64,000 bases of DNA from Flammula alnicola (GCA_015499995.1 JADNRV010000046.1:186001-250000), one strand, 5' to 3'; positions 13,802 through 27,289 are shown, counted from the first letter of the stretch. Program-made: numbers and translations. Notes: generated by a model from the letters alone, not told the origin.

Positions 13802-16759
13802 TTAGCCTTCCAACTCGCCTTCAGTAACACGATGCCACCATGTGGCATTCAAGGGATCATTGGCACCCCATCCACTTATGGTACTCCCGTAAGTCTCGCG
13901 TGTATTGTACTCGTATGCGTATGTAGGGCCAAAGGCTGTTTGAGGATCAAGACCGGGGAATGAGTTGACATCGGCTCTCCACCTAGAAAAAGAAAAATCT
14001 CGTAAGACAACGATTCTGTCATTGCGGGAACATCGGACGCACGTATGGGCGTCCACGATTTCAAAGGTCTATTAGGAGGTATATTCTTGAGCGCAGTATG
14101 TTGACATGCGAGAGTGTGCTCTTACTGCGGAATCTACTTCATACACGCGGAAACCAGAGTTGAGGTTGGTTAAAGGAGTAACCGACGGTCCGATCTTGCC
14201 ATGTAAAATTCTCAGAACATGCGTACTATATAGGTTCCATGAGAAGTATAGACGCACCCAAGAAACGGCCTGCGCAGTGTCTGCTGACATGACAGTCGCA
14301 TTATTTCCGTAAAAGATCTACCGTGGAATGAGTTCAAGAGTATCTAGCCTGAATTTTTGAGAAATATGGTACGAACGTTAATTTGGTCCTCGTGTGTGCT
14401 AGGGAATAAATCAGTAGGATTCCTAGATCATTTCGGATAGGCAAGTTCTCACTGTCCAAAGAAAATATCTGCCAACGCGAAGAATCAATAATGAAAGAGG
14501 CGAAGCGAGCCGAAACACTGACTAGCAATAACATGAGGCGAGAAACGATCCACGCTAAAGCGAGTCCGTTACACATTAGAAACTCGCGAGCAACATCTAA
14601 GGTAGGCAACTGAAAGACATACATCTGATAAACTGTAAGAGGAAGAGTAAATGGTCCGATGTCAGTTTTACGCCACAATGTATGGAAGAAGCACATACAC
14701 AAGTTGGTAGGTTTCTCAGCGGATTCGTACCATCCCATCCAGTCAGTACGTGACCGATGATCCAGACTACAGGAACCGTCAATATAACCATGACATTTCA
14801 ACGAGAGATAACGAAGCCACTAACCCTATCTCCTGCATCCTCTGCATCCTGTAGTTCATCAGTCAAGAATCGCAACATCCCCGATGTATCAGGATTCGTC
14901 ATGTTGATATAATTGAAATAGTTCGCTCTGGAGGTCCTTGCTGAGATGCGAATCAAAGAAATCCTGAAGAGACTCCTTACTTGTACCCTAAATCGAAACA
15001 TGAGATTCAGCTGGGTATTAAAAATTAAACACGTACACATATCCGTGTTCAAAGTGATAATCCGAAGCCCATCCACACGCTTCACCATATAAGCCGCATA
15101 GTGCGCACTCGCAAGCTCTACCGCTGATTCTGGAATCCAATTTTCATGTTGCCAAAGTCCCGAAACGTGATCGTAGTTCCTATATTGGATAAGATATCGA
15201 GCATTTATGTCTTCAAAATAACATAGACAGACATACCAACTGAATTGTTGGGCAAGAGCCCCTCCAAGAGAGTGTGGAGCATCTTGAGCTCTAAAATTTT
15301 CATATGTACGAGTAAGCTGCCAACATATATGTCCATAAAATGATTAGGCGTACTGATTGTAACTGTCATGATTTCCCAGAGCAGCATATACAGGCCCACT
15401 ACCGAGCAACCGTTTAAAAATATCGTAAACGATAGTCTTTTGACAGTCAGCCACCAGAGTATCGAGTAGAATAGAACGCTGAACAACCGACCTCTGTATA
15501 TTCGACATATTCTTATCACCTGATGGGTCAAAGTTTTGCGCGGTATTGGATGCGGCACATACCTGGAGAGCTGATTATCAGGGTCATGCGAAACCAAATC
15601 ACCTGTATAAACAGTCCACGCGAATCCGGTGTCCTTGGTACCAGTAAGTGCCGGAACTGCTTCGAGGGCAGATAAAGCGAGGGCCAACGGCGTGTCGCTA
15701 TCATATAAATGCTGATTATCGATTTAATCATATTTCAAGTGAAAATGCTGCTTACCAGAGATAGGCGCCATAACGCGGAGCCGGCGACAAGATCTTGTTT
15801 GGACTCTGTATATTGTGGTTATTCGCTCTGCAACATGTCCCTGAAGTACAATTAGCTTCAGCGCCTGTTGCAAATCCTGAAAAAAATTGTCAATGCCGGT
15901 CGACGACGTAATAGATGGATAGGCGTACTTGGATCCAAGTGAATATCAGATAAGTGTAACACATTGAGCCTTTTTCCGCTGCGTTGCTTTGGGGCTGGAA
16001 GGGGCGAAGGCTTAGGTTTGGCAAACCAGCCGGTGAGGTTTAAGGCTACGGTTGGCGGTGCTGGACACATGCTGAAGAAATTCTGGCACAGGGCCTTGAA
16101 TAGTGCGAGAGCATTAACTTCTTTTCGTCTATATTAGAAGAGGACTTTAAGTATACCTGACCATCATAGCCTCCGGCATCGGCATTGGCAACGACTTGGG
16201 TGAGGACCGAGCCGATTCCACTAAACTGGCCGTACATGACACTGCAGTTACTTGCGAGCTTGAAAGTATTGCAAAATTGGATGAAGAAAGAGGGGCCGTT
16301 GGCTGGGGTGGCTAGTGAGACGAACTTTGCAACTCCAAGAATGGCCTGACAGCGGCCACATGTATCAGCACCAAAGATTGGACTTGAAGCGATTGACTTC
16401 AGCTGAGCAAGAGCATTATCAAAAAGCCTAGAAGAAGAGGCCACCGGTGGCAATGGATGCGGGTCGGCGGTGTCATTAATCGGAATGGTGTTGGGGTTTG
16501 TCAAGGCAAAGGGATAAATTTCATGCTACATAGTACGGGAACGTGAATAAAATTCGGCGAAGATATGTAGAGGGATACGCAACAGTGACAGGATCTGAAA
16601 TGACAGGTTGGGGCTGTGCTAATGTTGCAGTTGGCGAGTTATAATACTTCCGAATACCGAAGTAGGAAAAGGTCCCGGAACCGTGAACGTCGAGGGCTGA
16701 ATCGACGCCGACGCGAGTCGCGTCACAGCTGCGAAGAAGAGGAGACGCGCCACAAGCAT
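13802..16759 (-). CDS. Secreted acid sphingomyelinase-like metallophosphoesterase with saposin-B domain
   Basis: Predicted to cleave sphingomyelin or related phosphodiesters outside the cell or in the vacuole. The start at 16759 gives the signal peptide MLVARLLFFAAVTRLASA. A following 44-nt intron (donor near 16660, acceptor before PQPVISDP) restores the frame, then HEIYPFALTNPNTIP. A saposin-like segment with paired Cys follows (CGRCQAILGVAKF, FCNTFKLASNC). The calcineurin-type metal ligands are all present: LHLSDIHLDPRF, YTGDLVSHD, LGNHDSYNQYA, WIIGHVL and FFGHTHEDQ; the last is assembled across an intron near 14390-14450. The Cys-rich ANCTSGTCCR after the first metal motif is typical of the ASM family. 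The C-terminus is WWHRVTEGELEG. There are at least ten short introns; not every junction was fixed, and the exact 5' end is less certain. Confidence 0.86.
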
Positions 16760-18424
16760 TTCTGCTGGATGCCTGGAAGACTAGCATTTTTTTGCCACAC
16801 CTCTCTTTATATGCGAGTCAGAGAACGAACGTGGGCGTTCGCTAAACGAAGAAGTTGATCACTGCATGGTTCACGCTGTTCAGGCCGGATATTGGGTGGG
16901 CGAGAGTTATAAATAGACACTAAGTTGATACATTCGAAAACGAGAATGAATCTGTTTTATTTTCAACGGGGTTGGCGATATGGTGATAAGTATATTTGAA
17001 CTTGACTCTGAAATAGAAATAGTCGACTTACAATACTTAGTTACGTCCACCCCTGCTACTTACTATTCTCTTGTCCATGCAACCACGTCGACGCGACTAC
17101 AGCACGTGAACACGTCCAAAACTCCCTGCTCTACGCGCTATATGGTGCGACGCCATTATAGGCTCCTTGAGAGAAAAGGCATGGTGGTGGAAAGAGGACG
17201 AGGGACAAATTCCTGCAAGGGCCGTGAATTAAGGTATTTGCCGTTGCTTGGCCTTGTTCAGCTTATTTAATGGCGTCATGATTACCACGGTTCGATCATC
17301 GATCGGCCCTAATTGGGTCCCTGAAGCTTGTTTCCGTGCGGAGAGGGGAAACCGGGAACACATATAAAATCCACAAACACTGCTCTTCCCTCTTGTTTCC
17401 TAGTCGGCAAGAGTCCATAAACTTCATTTTCGGCTCTCCAAATTCCCAATTTTTTTGATCAACACATATTCCAACCCGGCTTTCTCGGCATTTTAGCGTA
17501 TTTACAGTCGACTCTCATCGTGATGTTTGAGTGACAAAGAAAGGTGCGGGTGAGTAAGGGACCTCACGGGAATGTCACTCGAGTCTCGTGGTTAAAGTTC
17601 AAAAAGCGGCGGTGTCAATGGGCATGCTTGTCGTTCGGAGGTCGTCTTTCAAGCCTCAAGGAACCCAATTCCTTGACCTATAAGTTATACTATATAAGTG
17701 TTTTATTGTACCGATTGCGGGGTAGGAGAAATGCCAGAGTGGTGGGCGCGTGGCGGAAAGGTAGCACGAGGCCCCTACTAGAATCGATAGCATACGTTCC
17801 CGTACCTAGTCTTTACCATGCTTCACGAATTCTAGTAAACAGGCCGACCGCAAGCCAACGAACATTATCTCTGCGAGGACCAAGCCAATACAACCGTGGC
17901 ACCTAACGAAGTGAGGGTAAGAGTAGTGAGTGACTGTACGTCCAGGGCTCGTTGGCTGATTGAGAGGTTACATGCTCCCTGGCCCCAGATTTCTTCCGAT
18001 AACTCAGACTTCAGATCCAGTTCTTACCTGACTAGCTTCAGAGTGGCACAGACTCAACGGCATATCGAGGGTTTGAGTTGATCAAAAAAGAAATGGAATT
18101 GAAGCAGTACTTTGTCTACAAAGCATGGCGAGAGTCGTGAAATGAGAACGAAGCAATTCCTTCCGTGAAATTCCGCTAGCAGGGCATCATGCATGAACTG
18201 ATGAAGTGGTCGGACGAGCGTTGAACGTTGGGTGTTCAAGCAGTAGGCGGTGGGCTTGGGCATCGGTGATTAAATCATCTGTGATATAAGACTAAAAAGG
18301 TATGAGCCGACTGTGTACCCCAGACGTTGCAAGTCGGTAGATTGGGACCAACCAGGGAGGGGTATTAGATCCGATAGAGAAGGTTTTCTCGCCCTTCCTG
18401 GTGAAAAGGATAATTTGGGCAGAG
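16760..18424. other. Intergenic, no supported feature
   Basis: About 1.7 kb upstream of the sphingomyelinase-like gene. Several short plus-strand ORFs (16980-17270, 17544-17906) are Arg/Ser-rich and lack domains or splice-consistent extensions. I checked the Gly-rich stretch near 17735-17790 for a tRNA fold and found no B box. Confidence 0.45.
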
Positions 18425-18679
18425 TTACGACTGACTGTCGGCGGGGGAGGTCGACTGTGAGGCTTGTGCGCCAGGCTGGCCCGTCTCCTTTCCTTCATTT
18501 GTCTCTGCACTGGCTCCTGGCTGCTCAATTTGTTGTGCCCTAGCCTTCTCTTCGGCTATCCTCCTGGATTCTGTCCAGAGTGCGAGTGTATAATCGTGCA
18601 AAGACCGAGTGTACTGCGCGAGGGGGTCATGATCAGCACCCGCATTATCTGTGAGCTGCGACGCTGCTGTGTTCGACAT
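18425..18679 (-). CDS. Small unknown protein, 84 aa
   Basis: A single-exon ORF beginning MSNTAASQLTDNAGADHD. The central part (DPLAQYTRSLHDYTLALW, then ESRRIAEEKARA) reads like one amphipathic helix. The C-terminal 40 residues are Gln/Ser/Thr/Ala-rich and disordered. No signal peptide or membrane helix. I recognise no family. The balance of a structured helix and a disordered tail suggests it is real, but a chance ORF cannot be excluded. Confidence 0.5.
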   Translation of the reverse strand: MSNTAASQLTDNAGADHDPLAQYTRSLHDYTLALWTESRRIAEEKARAQQIEQPGASAETNEGKETGQPGAQASQSTSPADSQS

Positions 18680-19331
18680 TTCCTGAATGTATGGTATCGG
18701 TTTGAATGGGGAGCGCGTACGAATCGGATGAAAGCCAACGTGTATATGCTTTGGGCGCGAGAGAAAAAGTGGACGGATGTCCGATGAGGGGATGCAGTTT
18801 TGATTATTATATACAAATTGGGAACTAGATCACATTACCCTTCAACGTGCCAGGACAAAAGTTGAAACCGATGTAAAATTACTGGTCGGTCTCTGGAATG
18901 AACTCGTCTTGCAGAAAATAAACAGTGCGGCCCTGTCAAGTCGACAACGTGTGACGGGCTGAAATAGGATTCGAGGGCACTGCCTGTCGGTGTTGGGATT
19001 CACCAAAGGGGTCTGGCAAATCCAAGAGCAGGGATTCATAATCGACTATAACCAAATGCGGGTCGCAATCGTCAGTTCTGCTGCAACGAAATGTCGTATT
19101 TCAGTGACGTCACATGATATCACCATCAGATCCGCCTCGGGGCACCTGTATTAATATGTCAGAGGCCCAGAACCCTCTGGATTTCAACTGGGTAAATTAT
19201 CACAAGTACAATCCTGTAAAGTACTCTACCAAAATCGCTTCCAAACATAAAAACAAGATAGATACAAAATGTCAATGATCATGATAAAGAAGTGATCGTC
19301 CGGGTCGAGAACCCCTTGTCTGATGTTGACG
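18680..19331. other. Intergenic, no supported feature
   Basis: This stretch lies between the 5' end of the 84-aa ORF and the 3' end of the DUF221 gene. Only short ORFs without domains are present. Confidence 0.4.
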
Positions 19332-22300
19332 TCATCGTGATAGTCGACGCGAAGACGAAGATCGTCTCTGCATCACGTCTTCCATGGCGCGTACATCTAA
19401 TGTCACCTGCAGGTCGTGGTACTTCTGCAAATCTACTGCCTCGGATCGTGCCACGCCCGCCGAATCATTGGGTAACCAGATGATCGGCGGAGGCGCAATC
19501 AGCTCCGGCGCATACATGATTCCAGCCATATCCTCTGCGTGGTCTGTAAATGGCAGAGGCGGTAGACGTGGTGGAGCGTCAGGATGCGTCCGTGCAGCCC
19601 TTTCGGTGGCCGTTAGGTCGTCCAACGTTTCAGTTTCTATATGACAAATTTGGTTAGCAAAGCTTTAACTGAACGAGTAACATGACGCACGAAGAGGGAC
19701 AGCGCCTTTGTAGTTGGAAGACGAGGGCATGACGGCCAACGTAACGCTCATCATTTCGAGCACGGACGCCATCGACCCACGAGTGCGAGTGCCGGGAGGC
19801 GTGCTGCCATTGATCGAATCCGTCTCGTTGTTAAGATAATGGTCAGCGCCACTTGCAAAGGTGTCCAACGAATTTTGCGTAATGGGGCTTAGTAAATTAC
19901 GACCAGGTAGCCGCATTTTCCAACTGGTATACACCTCCACGAAGACGATGACAAATAATCCTGTTCCGACCAGGACTCCGCCTTCTTCCCAGAAATGCAG
20001 TGCAAGGAAGACAAGACCCAAAAGGATAGGCTGGAAGGAGAGCAATGTTCCAAATCTTCGGAGAAGCCAGATATGTAATAGGCCTCCCGTCTGCGAGTGC
20101 GTGCGAGCATAAACATAGCCGACTAAGAAGCGGTGAGCTGTAAGAATATATTAGCAGCTATCCACATAGTTAACGTCAGATCCAATTCATCGCACGTACC
20201 GATTAACGTAAGAAGAAGCAAGATGACAACAGCAGGGGCGATTAGAGGGAAAATGAGGGCGAAAGTTGACGCAAAAACAATAGCAAGTACACATGCCCCT
20301 ATCGCGTATGAGGGATTGTACATCCTAGGGTATACAGCTGGAAATTCCTCGTTAGAAGACTTGCACGAAACACCACAAAGAAGAGGTACGTACCTCGGAA
20401 ACGTTGCCGCGGAGTAACGGCTTGCTTCTCGGCGCGAATAACGCGCCAGAGTCGGAAGGGCTGCAACAGAAGACATGCAGGGAATATAATAGCAACATTG
20501 ATAACGAGTGCAAGTGCAAGGATGCTCATGTACACGGCACCATTAACGACGGACTTAGTGGGGCTTGTATTGGTACTAAGAGCCTCCATGGAGAACAAAA
20601 TGGCACCAACGACCACGAGCCAAAGGGCACCGGCCGCAGTCAATACAAAGAAGGTAATTTTGAATATGAGAAGCTGGTTTCCGGACACAGAGACAGATCC
20701 ATGGACGGTGGCAACCCCTGTTATAGAAAATTTCGTAAAAACATAATTAAAAGGGCATTTCGAAGGCTTACAATTGATTATTGCAAGGCCAAAAACAATG
20801 AAGACGGTGGCAGCAACGGCAGGCGCAAGAAGTGTTGCGATTCCTGCTGCGATGGTTTCGGTCGTCAGGAGAGGCTGCAAGAAGGGAAGGAAATGAGCAA
20901 CATCGGGTGCAGGCGCAAGATATAAGCCAACCGCTGCCGTTACTAAGGAAGAAATATAGACTTAATACTTCATACTGTTATAAGGCTGGATTCACTTACA
21001 TGCGGCAGCAAGGGCAACTGTAACTGCGATAATTACAGCCCACATAACCATGGTGTCCAACCAACTCCTCTCGTGTTGAAGAACATCCCATCGAATGTCT
21101 TCTTTGCTCTACCCTCGATTATCTGTGCGCCTGGGATGAACCTCAGCCCTCGCCCGACCAAGAGCCATCCATTGATGCCCGTGCCATTTGCGATGTCGTT
21201 GTAACACTCGCTTTGGGCTTCACAGATATCCGCATTGATGATCTTCAGCCTTGACCGCCATTGCGTGATCTCTGTATATACATGACCAAGGTCTCCGAAG
21301 CCAAGGCCATCCAGTGGACGCACGAATGGCTGGGACGGCTGAAGGCGAAGATGAGGTGGAGGAACAGACTCGGGATCAGCATGGTACGTCGTCTCTCGGC
21401 GCGGGAAGGTTTCCCGTCGAGTAGAAGGAGGAGTAGTGTCTGTCTTAGGCGGCCGCGGTCGGCGCATAAAGGACGACGGACCAGCTTGGTCCGGAGGAAT
21501 ACCATTGAAGTCTGTGTCAAAATGTTCTGGACCGTCTTGCGACAAATCCACCCATTGCTCAGCCTCATCCCCCTCATGGATAGTCTGCACCATCCCATGT
21601 TCGTCAACATCCATGTTCTCATACGATGACAGGCCATAATTCGGTCCAAAGAGTCGTGGGTCAGGAATAGGGGCAACCAGCTTCCATGTCCGGAGACTGG
21701 GCCTAGCTCGCCTGATTTTTCGACAGCGACATTGGTACCAAGCGGCAACCGGCCATAAGCAACGGAATTGCGGTTGACTTCCATGAACCTGCTGCCAATG
21801 ACACGAGAATTAATCGATTCAGTCAGGCTTTGATGTCGGTCGACCCCGGAATCTGCAAATCTCCCTCCGCTAACACCTTGAACTCCGCGAAGTTTGTAAT
21901 ATGAGGATGGTGCGACAAAAGAAGTCGGTGCGAGTGACGATGATGCAAATGCTCGATTCATTTGGCGGCGCGGTCGTGGTCTTCGCTGCTGAGGAGCAAG
22001 AGGAAGAGGACGACTGATGTACGGTCTGTTGGGGTCTGCAGGTGGTGGCGGAGGGACAAAATCAAGGATTGAAGGATCTGGGGTCGTAACGCGGAATGAG
22101 CTGATGTATTTGGTTTCTGAGATTTCCAGGTTTTCCAAAATTTCGTCCCGTTCATCTATGAGCAAGGCTAATTTATGTGTATCTCTAGAATAGCGCGTGA
22201 ACATCCTTCGAAATGAAAGAGTAAAACAGTCTTACCCAATGGAGAATAGACTTTGAATGTCGACCTCTGCGTTCGAGTCTTCATTCTGATGGAGGGGCTG

Positions 22301-23748
22301 CTCTTCTTCCCTTCGAAGCGGACGCTTCTCTCCGTTTCTAAGGCGAGCACTACTTACATTCCCTTTGGCCGCTTCGCCCAATGACGAGCTTAGGCCGATC
22401 TTCACAAGGTGGTCCTTGAGTTGCTTTTCGCCCCACGTTGCATATCCAGGGGCTTTGCGCGCGCTCAGCCATGCTAAATCCTTCCCTTCACATTTAACTT
22501 GTAACCATCGCTGCCTATATGCCACAACCCTGTTAAATTCTTTGAGAATTTTCCGCAATGCTGGTAGAACTCCAAGGACAATGACCAGAGCAGTCAACAC
22601 GATAACTCGAATACGAGAATGAGTCGGATCAGAACTGGAAATTAATGCTCTGCGCTCGAGAGTGGAAATATTGTTGGTCGTGATGTTGCCACTCTCGATC
22701 AACCTCATAAGCCGAAGTAAGCTGAGGTCCGTAAGCGTAGAGTAACCACCTCCAAAGACAGAGGAAGTCGGGTATTGGCATTGCATGGTGTGTTGATGAG
22801 ATATAGCGGTAGGGCTCCTCCGAGAGCTAGGAATGACCAGCCGAGAGCAATGAGTAAAGCAACCCAAAGAGCGCGTTGACTGAGCTCTTCATCTGAAGGG
22901 AAGAGCTTTGCATCTTGAGTAGCTGAACGACCCGCATCTGACACGTCTGAAGGGACAGAAGGTACAAGGGGAACTTTGGGAAACAGAAAAGCAAAAAATG
23001 CCGAGCCAAGTGGCTTGGGCCGAAGACTTTAGGCAATGAAAAGATTAGCACTGCGTAAATATACTGACTGACACGCTAACTCACTCTGGCTGAACAAACC
23101 ATTCTCGCAAGGCATATACCTGTCGAAACCGGGGCCTCACAATGGCGAATATAAGCTAGGCGCCAAGGGTCAGCGGGCGTCGAGCACAGGCATGGAAAGA
23201 CTCACCCATATTATTAGACCGACAACACTAGGAATAACAACAACAGCGATTATCCCGGCAGCCGCAGAGTCAAAGCCCTCGCCTGGGCAAACAGGTCCAG
23301 ATCTTGACTCTATGAAAGAAGTTGTGCTGAATGCGGCGGAGGCAGTCGAGGGGATAGAATGTAAAGTTGAAGGCATTGAAGAGGCAGGTGATCCTTGGGT
23401 GACAATAACTTTGGTAAAGGACGTAAAAGTCGTGCCAGCTTGCGTAACAGTCGTGATTGGAGAGGTGGTCGTGAAAACAAGAGCGCTAGTCCCACTTGCA
23501 GGCGGTGAGGAAGGAGTGGGTTGTTGTACAGGGATAGAGGGGATTTGTTGAGAGTTTGTAGAGAATGTTGTTGGGTTTTGGGGTATCGCAGAGTCAGAAG
23601 CACTAATAGAAGCCGTGGGTGTAGGTAGGCTGCTGGTACAGCTTAAACTAGAGACGTTCGTGGTATGGTCGTTGGTTGGATCGTTGCGGGGTCGTAGCTG
23701 GTATGATGAATACAGTGGGATAATAATGTGTTGAAGGAAAGGTATCAT
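19332..23748 (-). CDS. CSC1/OSCA/TMEM63-family (DUF221) mechano- or osmo-gated cation channel, with Ser/Thr-rich ectodomain
   Basis: A large multi-exon membrane protein, about 1,200 residues. The order is as follows. A Ser/Thr/Pro-rich N-terminal region (23748 to about 23250) ends in a first membrane helix (AAAGIIAVVVIPSVVGLIIW). Next come AIVRPRFRQVYALREWFVQP, a second helix ALWVALLIALGWSFLALGGA, and a helix near 22620 (RVIVLTALVIVLGVLPAL). The cytosolic DUF4463-like part contains LALLIDERDEILENLEISE, then a long disordered insertion rich in Pro and Arg. ERSWLDTMVMWAVIIAV follows, then the conserved channel region, with helices at 20880-20300 and the cytoplasmic VYPRMYNPSYAIG loop. The tail includes PPPIIWLPNDSAGVARSEA. 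CSC1 relatives are hyperosmolarity- or stretch-gated channels in the plasma membrane or vacuole. The start MIPFLQHIII is a best guess, and an upstream exon is possible. Not all splice sites were resolved. Confidence 0.8.
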
Positions 23749-24754
23749 CCTAGACCGCTGAGGCCAGGGGGTATATGAGAGGAACAAGACAAGCTGTTCA
23801 AAGTAGAGTCGATGAAGAGCACGAACTTCAACTTTTCAACCGTGACTACAGATTAGCCCAAAAAGGCAACGTACCTGATCGCGTTCAACTTTCAATAATA
23901 CCGAACTTCGCCAGAGAAATATCAGCAATGACTCTCAAAAGGTTTTACGGAGAGTGTACTTGGGAGGGACAGACAGGATGCGTGGAGCACGAATGCCTAT
24001 GACTGCATCATCATGCCAATCTGGAAAAAAAGCACGTTGTCTCCCAGGGAACATCGGTCTCTTTCCGTACAAATGCTTGCCATACAGTTGTATGTAGTGC
24101 AAATTGCGAGGTTGCCATAGATATTATATTTAAATCTCATTTTCGATAATAACTATAACTAAGACTTTGTCACTGAAATTACTGAAAGCCAAGGATTCTT
24201 ACTCCTTGTGAGGACGCAAACTATGTGCCATGGGGACTCCGCGATCATCTAAAGCGCGGAAGCCATGTGCGTCATTGTATAATTAGGACTTACACGGAAA
24301 ATTGTTAGACAAGGAAGGATGACTTTACAAAGTAGGAGGAGGAGGGGTACATATATTACACTGACAAGGTCCCCATTGGAAGCAGTAAGTGCATAAGGGG
24401 AAATGTCTGTATTTTCGAATGTTGCTCGACGGTGAAGGATCAACGGGCCCATCACTCTTTAAATTTCCAGTAAAAAATCGCAATTCATTCACTCATTATT
24501 TCTACTCACCACCGGTAATTTTGTTGCCAGCACGGAGACGATACGAGACGGGAGGGAATAGTCGATCGCATGGACCATAAGTTGCAAGTGGATGTGGTGG
24601 TCAATCGCAAGTCTAACACTGCAACAGGTCGAATCTCGATGCGATCGGAATGGAATCACGTGAATTTACAGCACCTCAATGCCATCAGTGGACAGTTTGT
24701 CTTTACTTTACAACGTCAAGGCACTTTGGACATTGAATCCAATTGAGGCTCGCT
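23749..24754. other. Divergent intergenic region between the DUF221 channel and SLY1
   Basis: About 1 kb. Small ORFs near 23775-24002 and 24249-24580 lack support. An upstream exon of the channel gene may lie in the first 200 bp. Confidence 0.45.
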
Positions 24755-27289
24755 ATGGCGAGTAACTTGCGACAGGTAAATTATCTATGGTCCATGATAA
24801 CAATTCCCATTGATATTGAACGCAGAATAGTCCACAGCACCAACGACGCTTCAGCAAGCACAGACAAATGCACTACTCAACCTTCTTAGTCTCAATCAAA
24901 CTGTAGACACGCCCGCCAATGCAACTGGAAAAGGTGGTTCAGGCTTCAATACACCCCCAATTTCTGGTCCTCCTGTCTGGAAAGTACTTGTGTTAGATCA
25001 ACAGACGAAAGACGTGCTCGCGACGGTACTGCGCGTCCAAGATCTACGTGACGCAGGTGTAACCCTCCACGTGTAAGTCTCTGTTCCTCCTCAATGAACC
25101 TAAATCGATACTCATAAGGTATTATCAGTCAACTGCATACCCTTCGACCTCCACTACCCGACGTCCCTGCTGTCTACTTCGTGTCACCTACGCTCGCAAA
25201 CATCAAACGAATAGCGCAGGATCTCCAGAAGTCCCTTTATGAGTCTTTCCATCTTAACTTCGTAGAGCCTCTTCCTCGCGCATTGCTAGAAGAGCTAGCG
25301 GCATCTGTGGCTCAAGATGGTACCGGAGAACTTGTCGAACAAGTTCGTAATACTATTTCACTTCATGAGGATTTAAAATGACGGGGAGAATTAGGTCGTC
25401 GACCAGTACTTGTCGTTTATCGCTCCATCTCCGTCCCTATTTTCTCTTCTTCCACCCCCTCCACCACCGCCCTCAGTAACCTCTCCCACTCAATCAAGCT
25501 TCTCTGGCCCAGCTTCAACGTATACCATCCTCAATTCGCCATCATCAACTGAGCAGCAAATTGAAGAAGAAATTGAGCGAGTGGCCAACGGTTTGTTCAG
25601 TGCAGTTGCTACCACGGGTGCGTCTATCCATGACTTTCTCAACTTGCAACCGAAATTAATGTTGAATCTAGGTCATGTACCCTTCATTCGCGCGCCAAGA
25701 GGCAATGCAGCCGAGATGATCGCAAAGAAATTGGAGACCAAAATCCGAGATGCTATCCTTTCGGCCTCACGATCGCACTCTGGCACTACCACTCTCTTTG
25801 CTCAGGACTCGACTGGTCTTTCAAATCTCCAACGACCTCGTAAGTGTACTTGGACTTCCTATAATGATTCCAATTCTCATACAACATTACAGTTTTGCTC
25901 ATCCTCGACCGGAATGTGGATCTGGTATCCGTCCTCGCGCACGGTTGGACTTACCAAGCCCTTGTCTCAGACTGCCTGGACATCAAGCTCAATCGGGTCA
26001 CCGTGGCGCAGCAAAACGCCAAGAAATCTTACGACCTTGATTCCAAGGATTTCTTCTGGGCGCAAAATGCTGCCAGCCCTTTCCCTCAGGTGGCAGAAGA
26101 GATCGACGCGCAACTGAATAAGTATAAGCAAGATGCTGCAGAAATTACGCGGAGCACCGGTGTCAGCGACGTTAACGATATTTCTCAACTGTGAGTCCGT
26201 GTGCTTGCAAGATCACCTTTATTCTAACCGCTTCTTTAATAGAGACCTAACGACCAATGCTGCCCATCTAAAAACAGCAATAACACAATTGCCAGAGCTG
26301 ACTGCCAGAAAGGCGACACTAGACACACACATGAACATCGCGACAGCCCTTCTGGAGCAGATAAAGAAACGGGGCCTTGATGAGCTTTTCAGCACGGAAG
26401 AAGCCATTAGCAGACAGGTAATGCAACCTAGCCTTTTCCATTGCACTCAAGCTGATGTGTTTCTGAAATTAGACAACGGCGAGCATCCTGGAATTCCTAC
26501 GCGCGTCTCGACCAGATGGAGAATTGACACCGCTCGACAAACTTCGTCTCGTCCTCGTCTTTTATCTTTCCGCGCCAGACAACGCCATCTCAAAGGACGA
26601 CATATCGGAGCTGGAAAAGGAGCTCAAATCTGCCGGTGCTGACGTCGCTGCCTTTGACTACGTTCGCCGAACACGCGAAATTTCTCGCATGACGTCCTCC
26701 ATCAGCACAGGCACAGCTGGTACCGCGACCCCGAGTCTGGGAAGTGTGGCGGGCCAAGGAGGAGAACTTTTCAAGGGTTTCAGTGCCTTGGGTAATAGGG
26801 TACGATTGCGTTGCTTGATTCCAGAATTCATCTTTCTTACATTCATTTCTTATCGTTCTATAGCTTACAGACCGCCTGAAAGATGGCAGATTCGATACCC
26901 TCATCTCAGGCGTCAAGAACTTCCTACCCACCAATAAGCTCTTCCCCGTCACCCGGCTGACTGAAGCTCTTATGGATTCGTCAGCGGCATCGAACCAATC
27001 CCTGGCGGAGACAGACGAGTACATCTTCCTTGACCCCCGTGCTCCTCGACATGCACACGCCGGCATGCCTGGCGCTCCTGGTAGCAGTGGTGTGAGCAGA
27101 GGCAAGCGTATGGCGTTCGCAGAGGGTATGGTCTTCATCGTAGGAGGTGCAGGCTATGTGGAGTACGGCAATCTCGAGGAATGGGCTGGGAAGACAGGAA
27201 AGCGAGTGACGTACGGCGGAACGGACATAGTAGACCCTGGAGGCTTCCTCAAGATCCTAGAAAGCCTCGGGAAGGCAGGGGCTGTCTGA
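24755..27289 (+). CDS. SLY1: SLY1, Sec1/Munc18 protein of ER-Golgi fusion
   Basis: Binds the syntaxin Sed5/Ufe1 class and promotes SNARE assembly in ER-Golgi traffic. Nine exons (24755..24775, 24831..25072, 25129..25342, 25395..25617, 25672..25839, 25893..26190, 26243..26417, 26473..26799, 26864..27289) sum to 2094 nt, 697 aa, exactly in frame. Conserved blocks are [136 protein letters not shown] and the end motif [15 protein letters not shown]. The intron at 25618-25671 is 54 nt and free of stops, so retention would add 18 residues in frame between GLFSAVATT and GHVPFIRAP. The gene converges with the GHITM-like gene, with 194 bp between stops. Confidence 0.95.

Noticed and set aside
16600..16759. 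Apparent frameshift between the signal-peptide frame and the next block of the sphingomyelinase-like gene
   Set aside because: A 44-nt intron from GTATTC to CACAG joins the signal-peptide exon to PQPVISDP in frame, so no base loss is needed.
17730..17800. Possible tRNA-like stretch
   Set aside because: No GGTTCRANNCC B box and no acceptor-stem pairing could be drawn.
20404..20925. 173-aa plus-strand ORF with many Cys and charged residues
   Set aside because: Antisense of membrane helices of the DUF221 channel.
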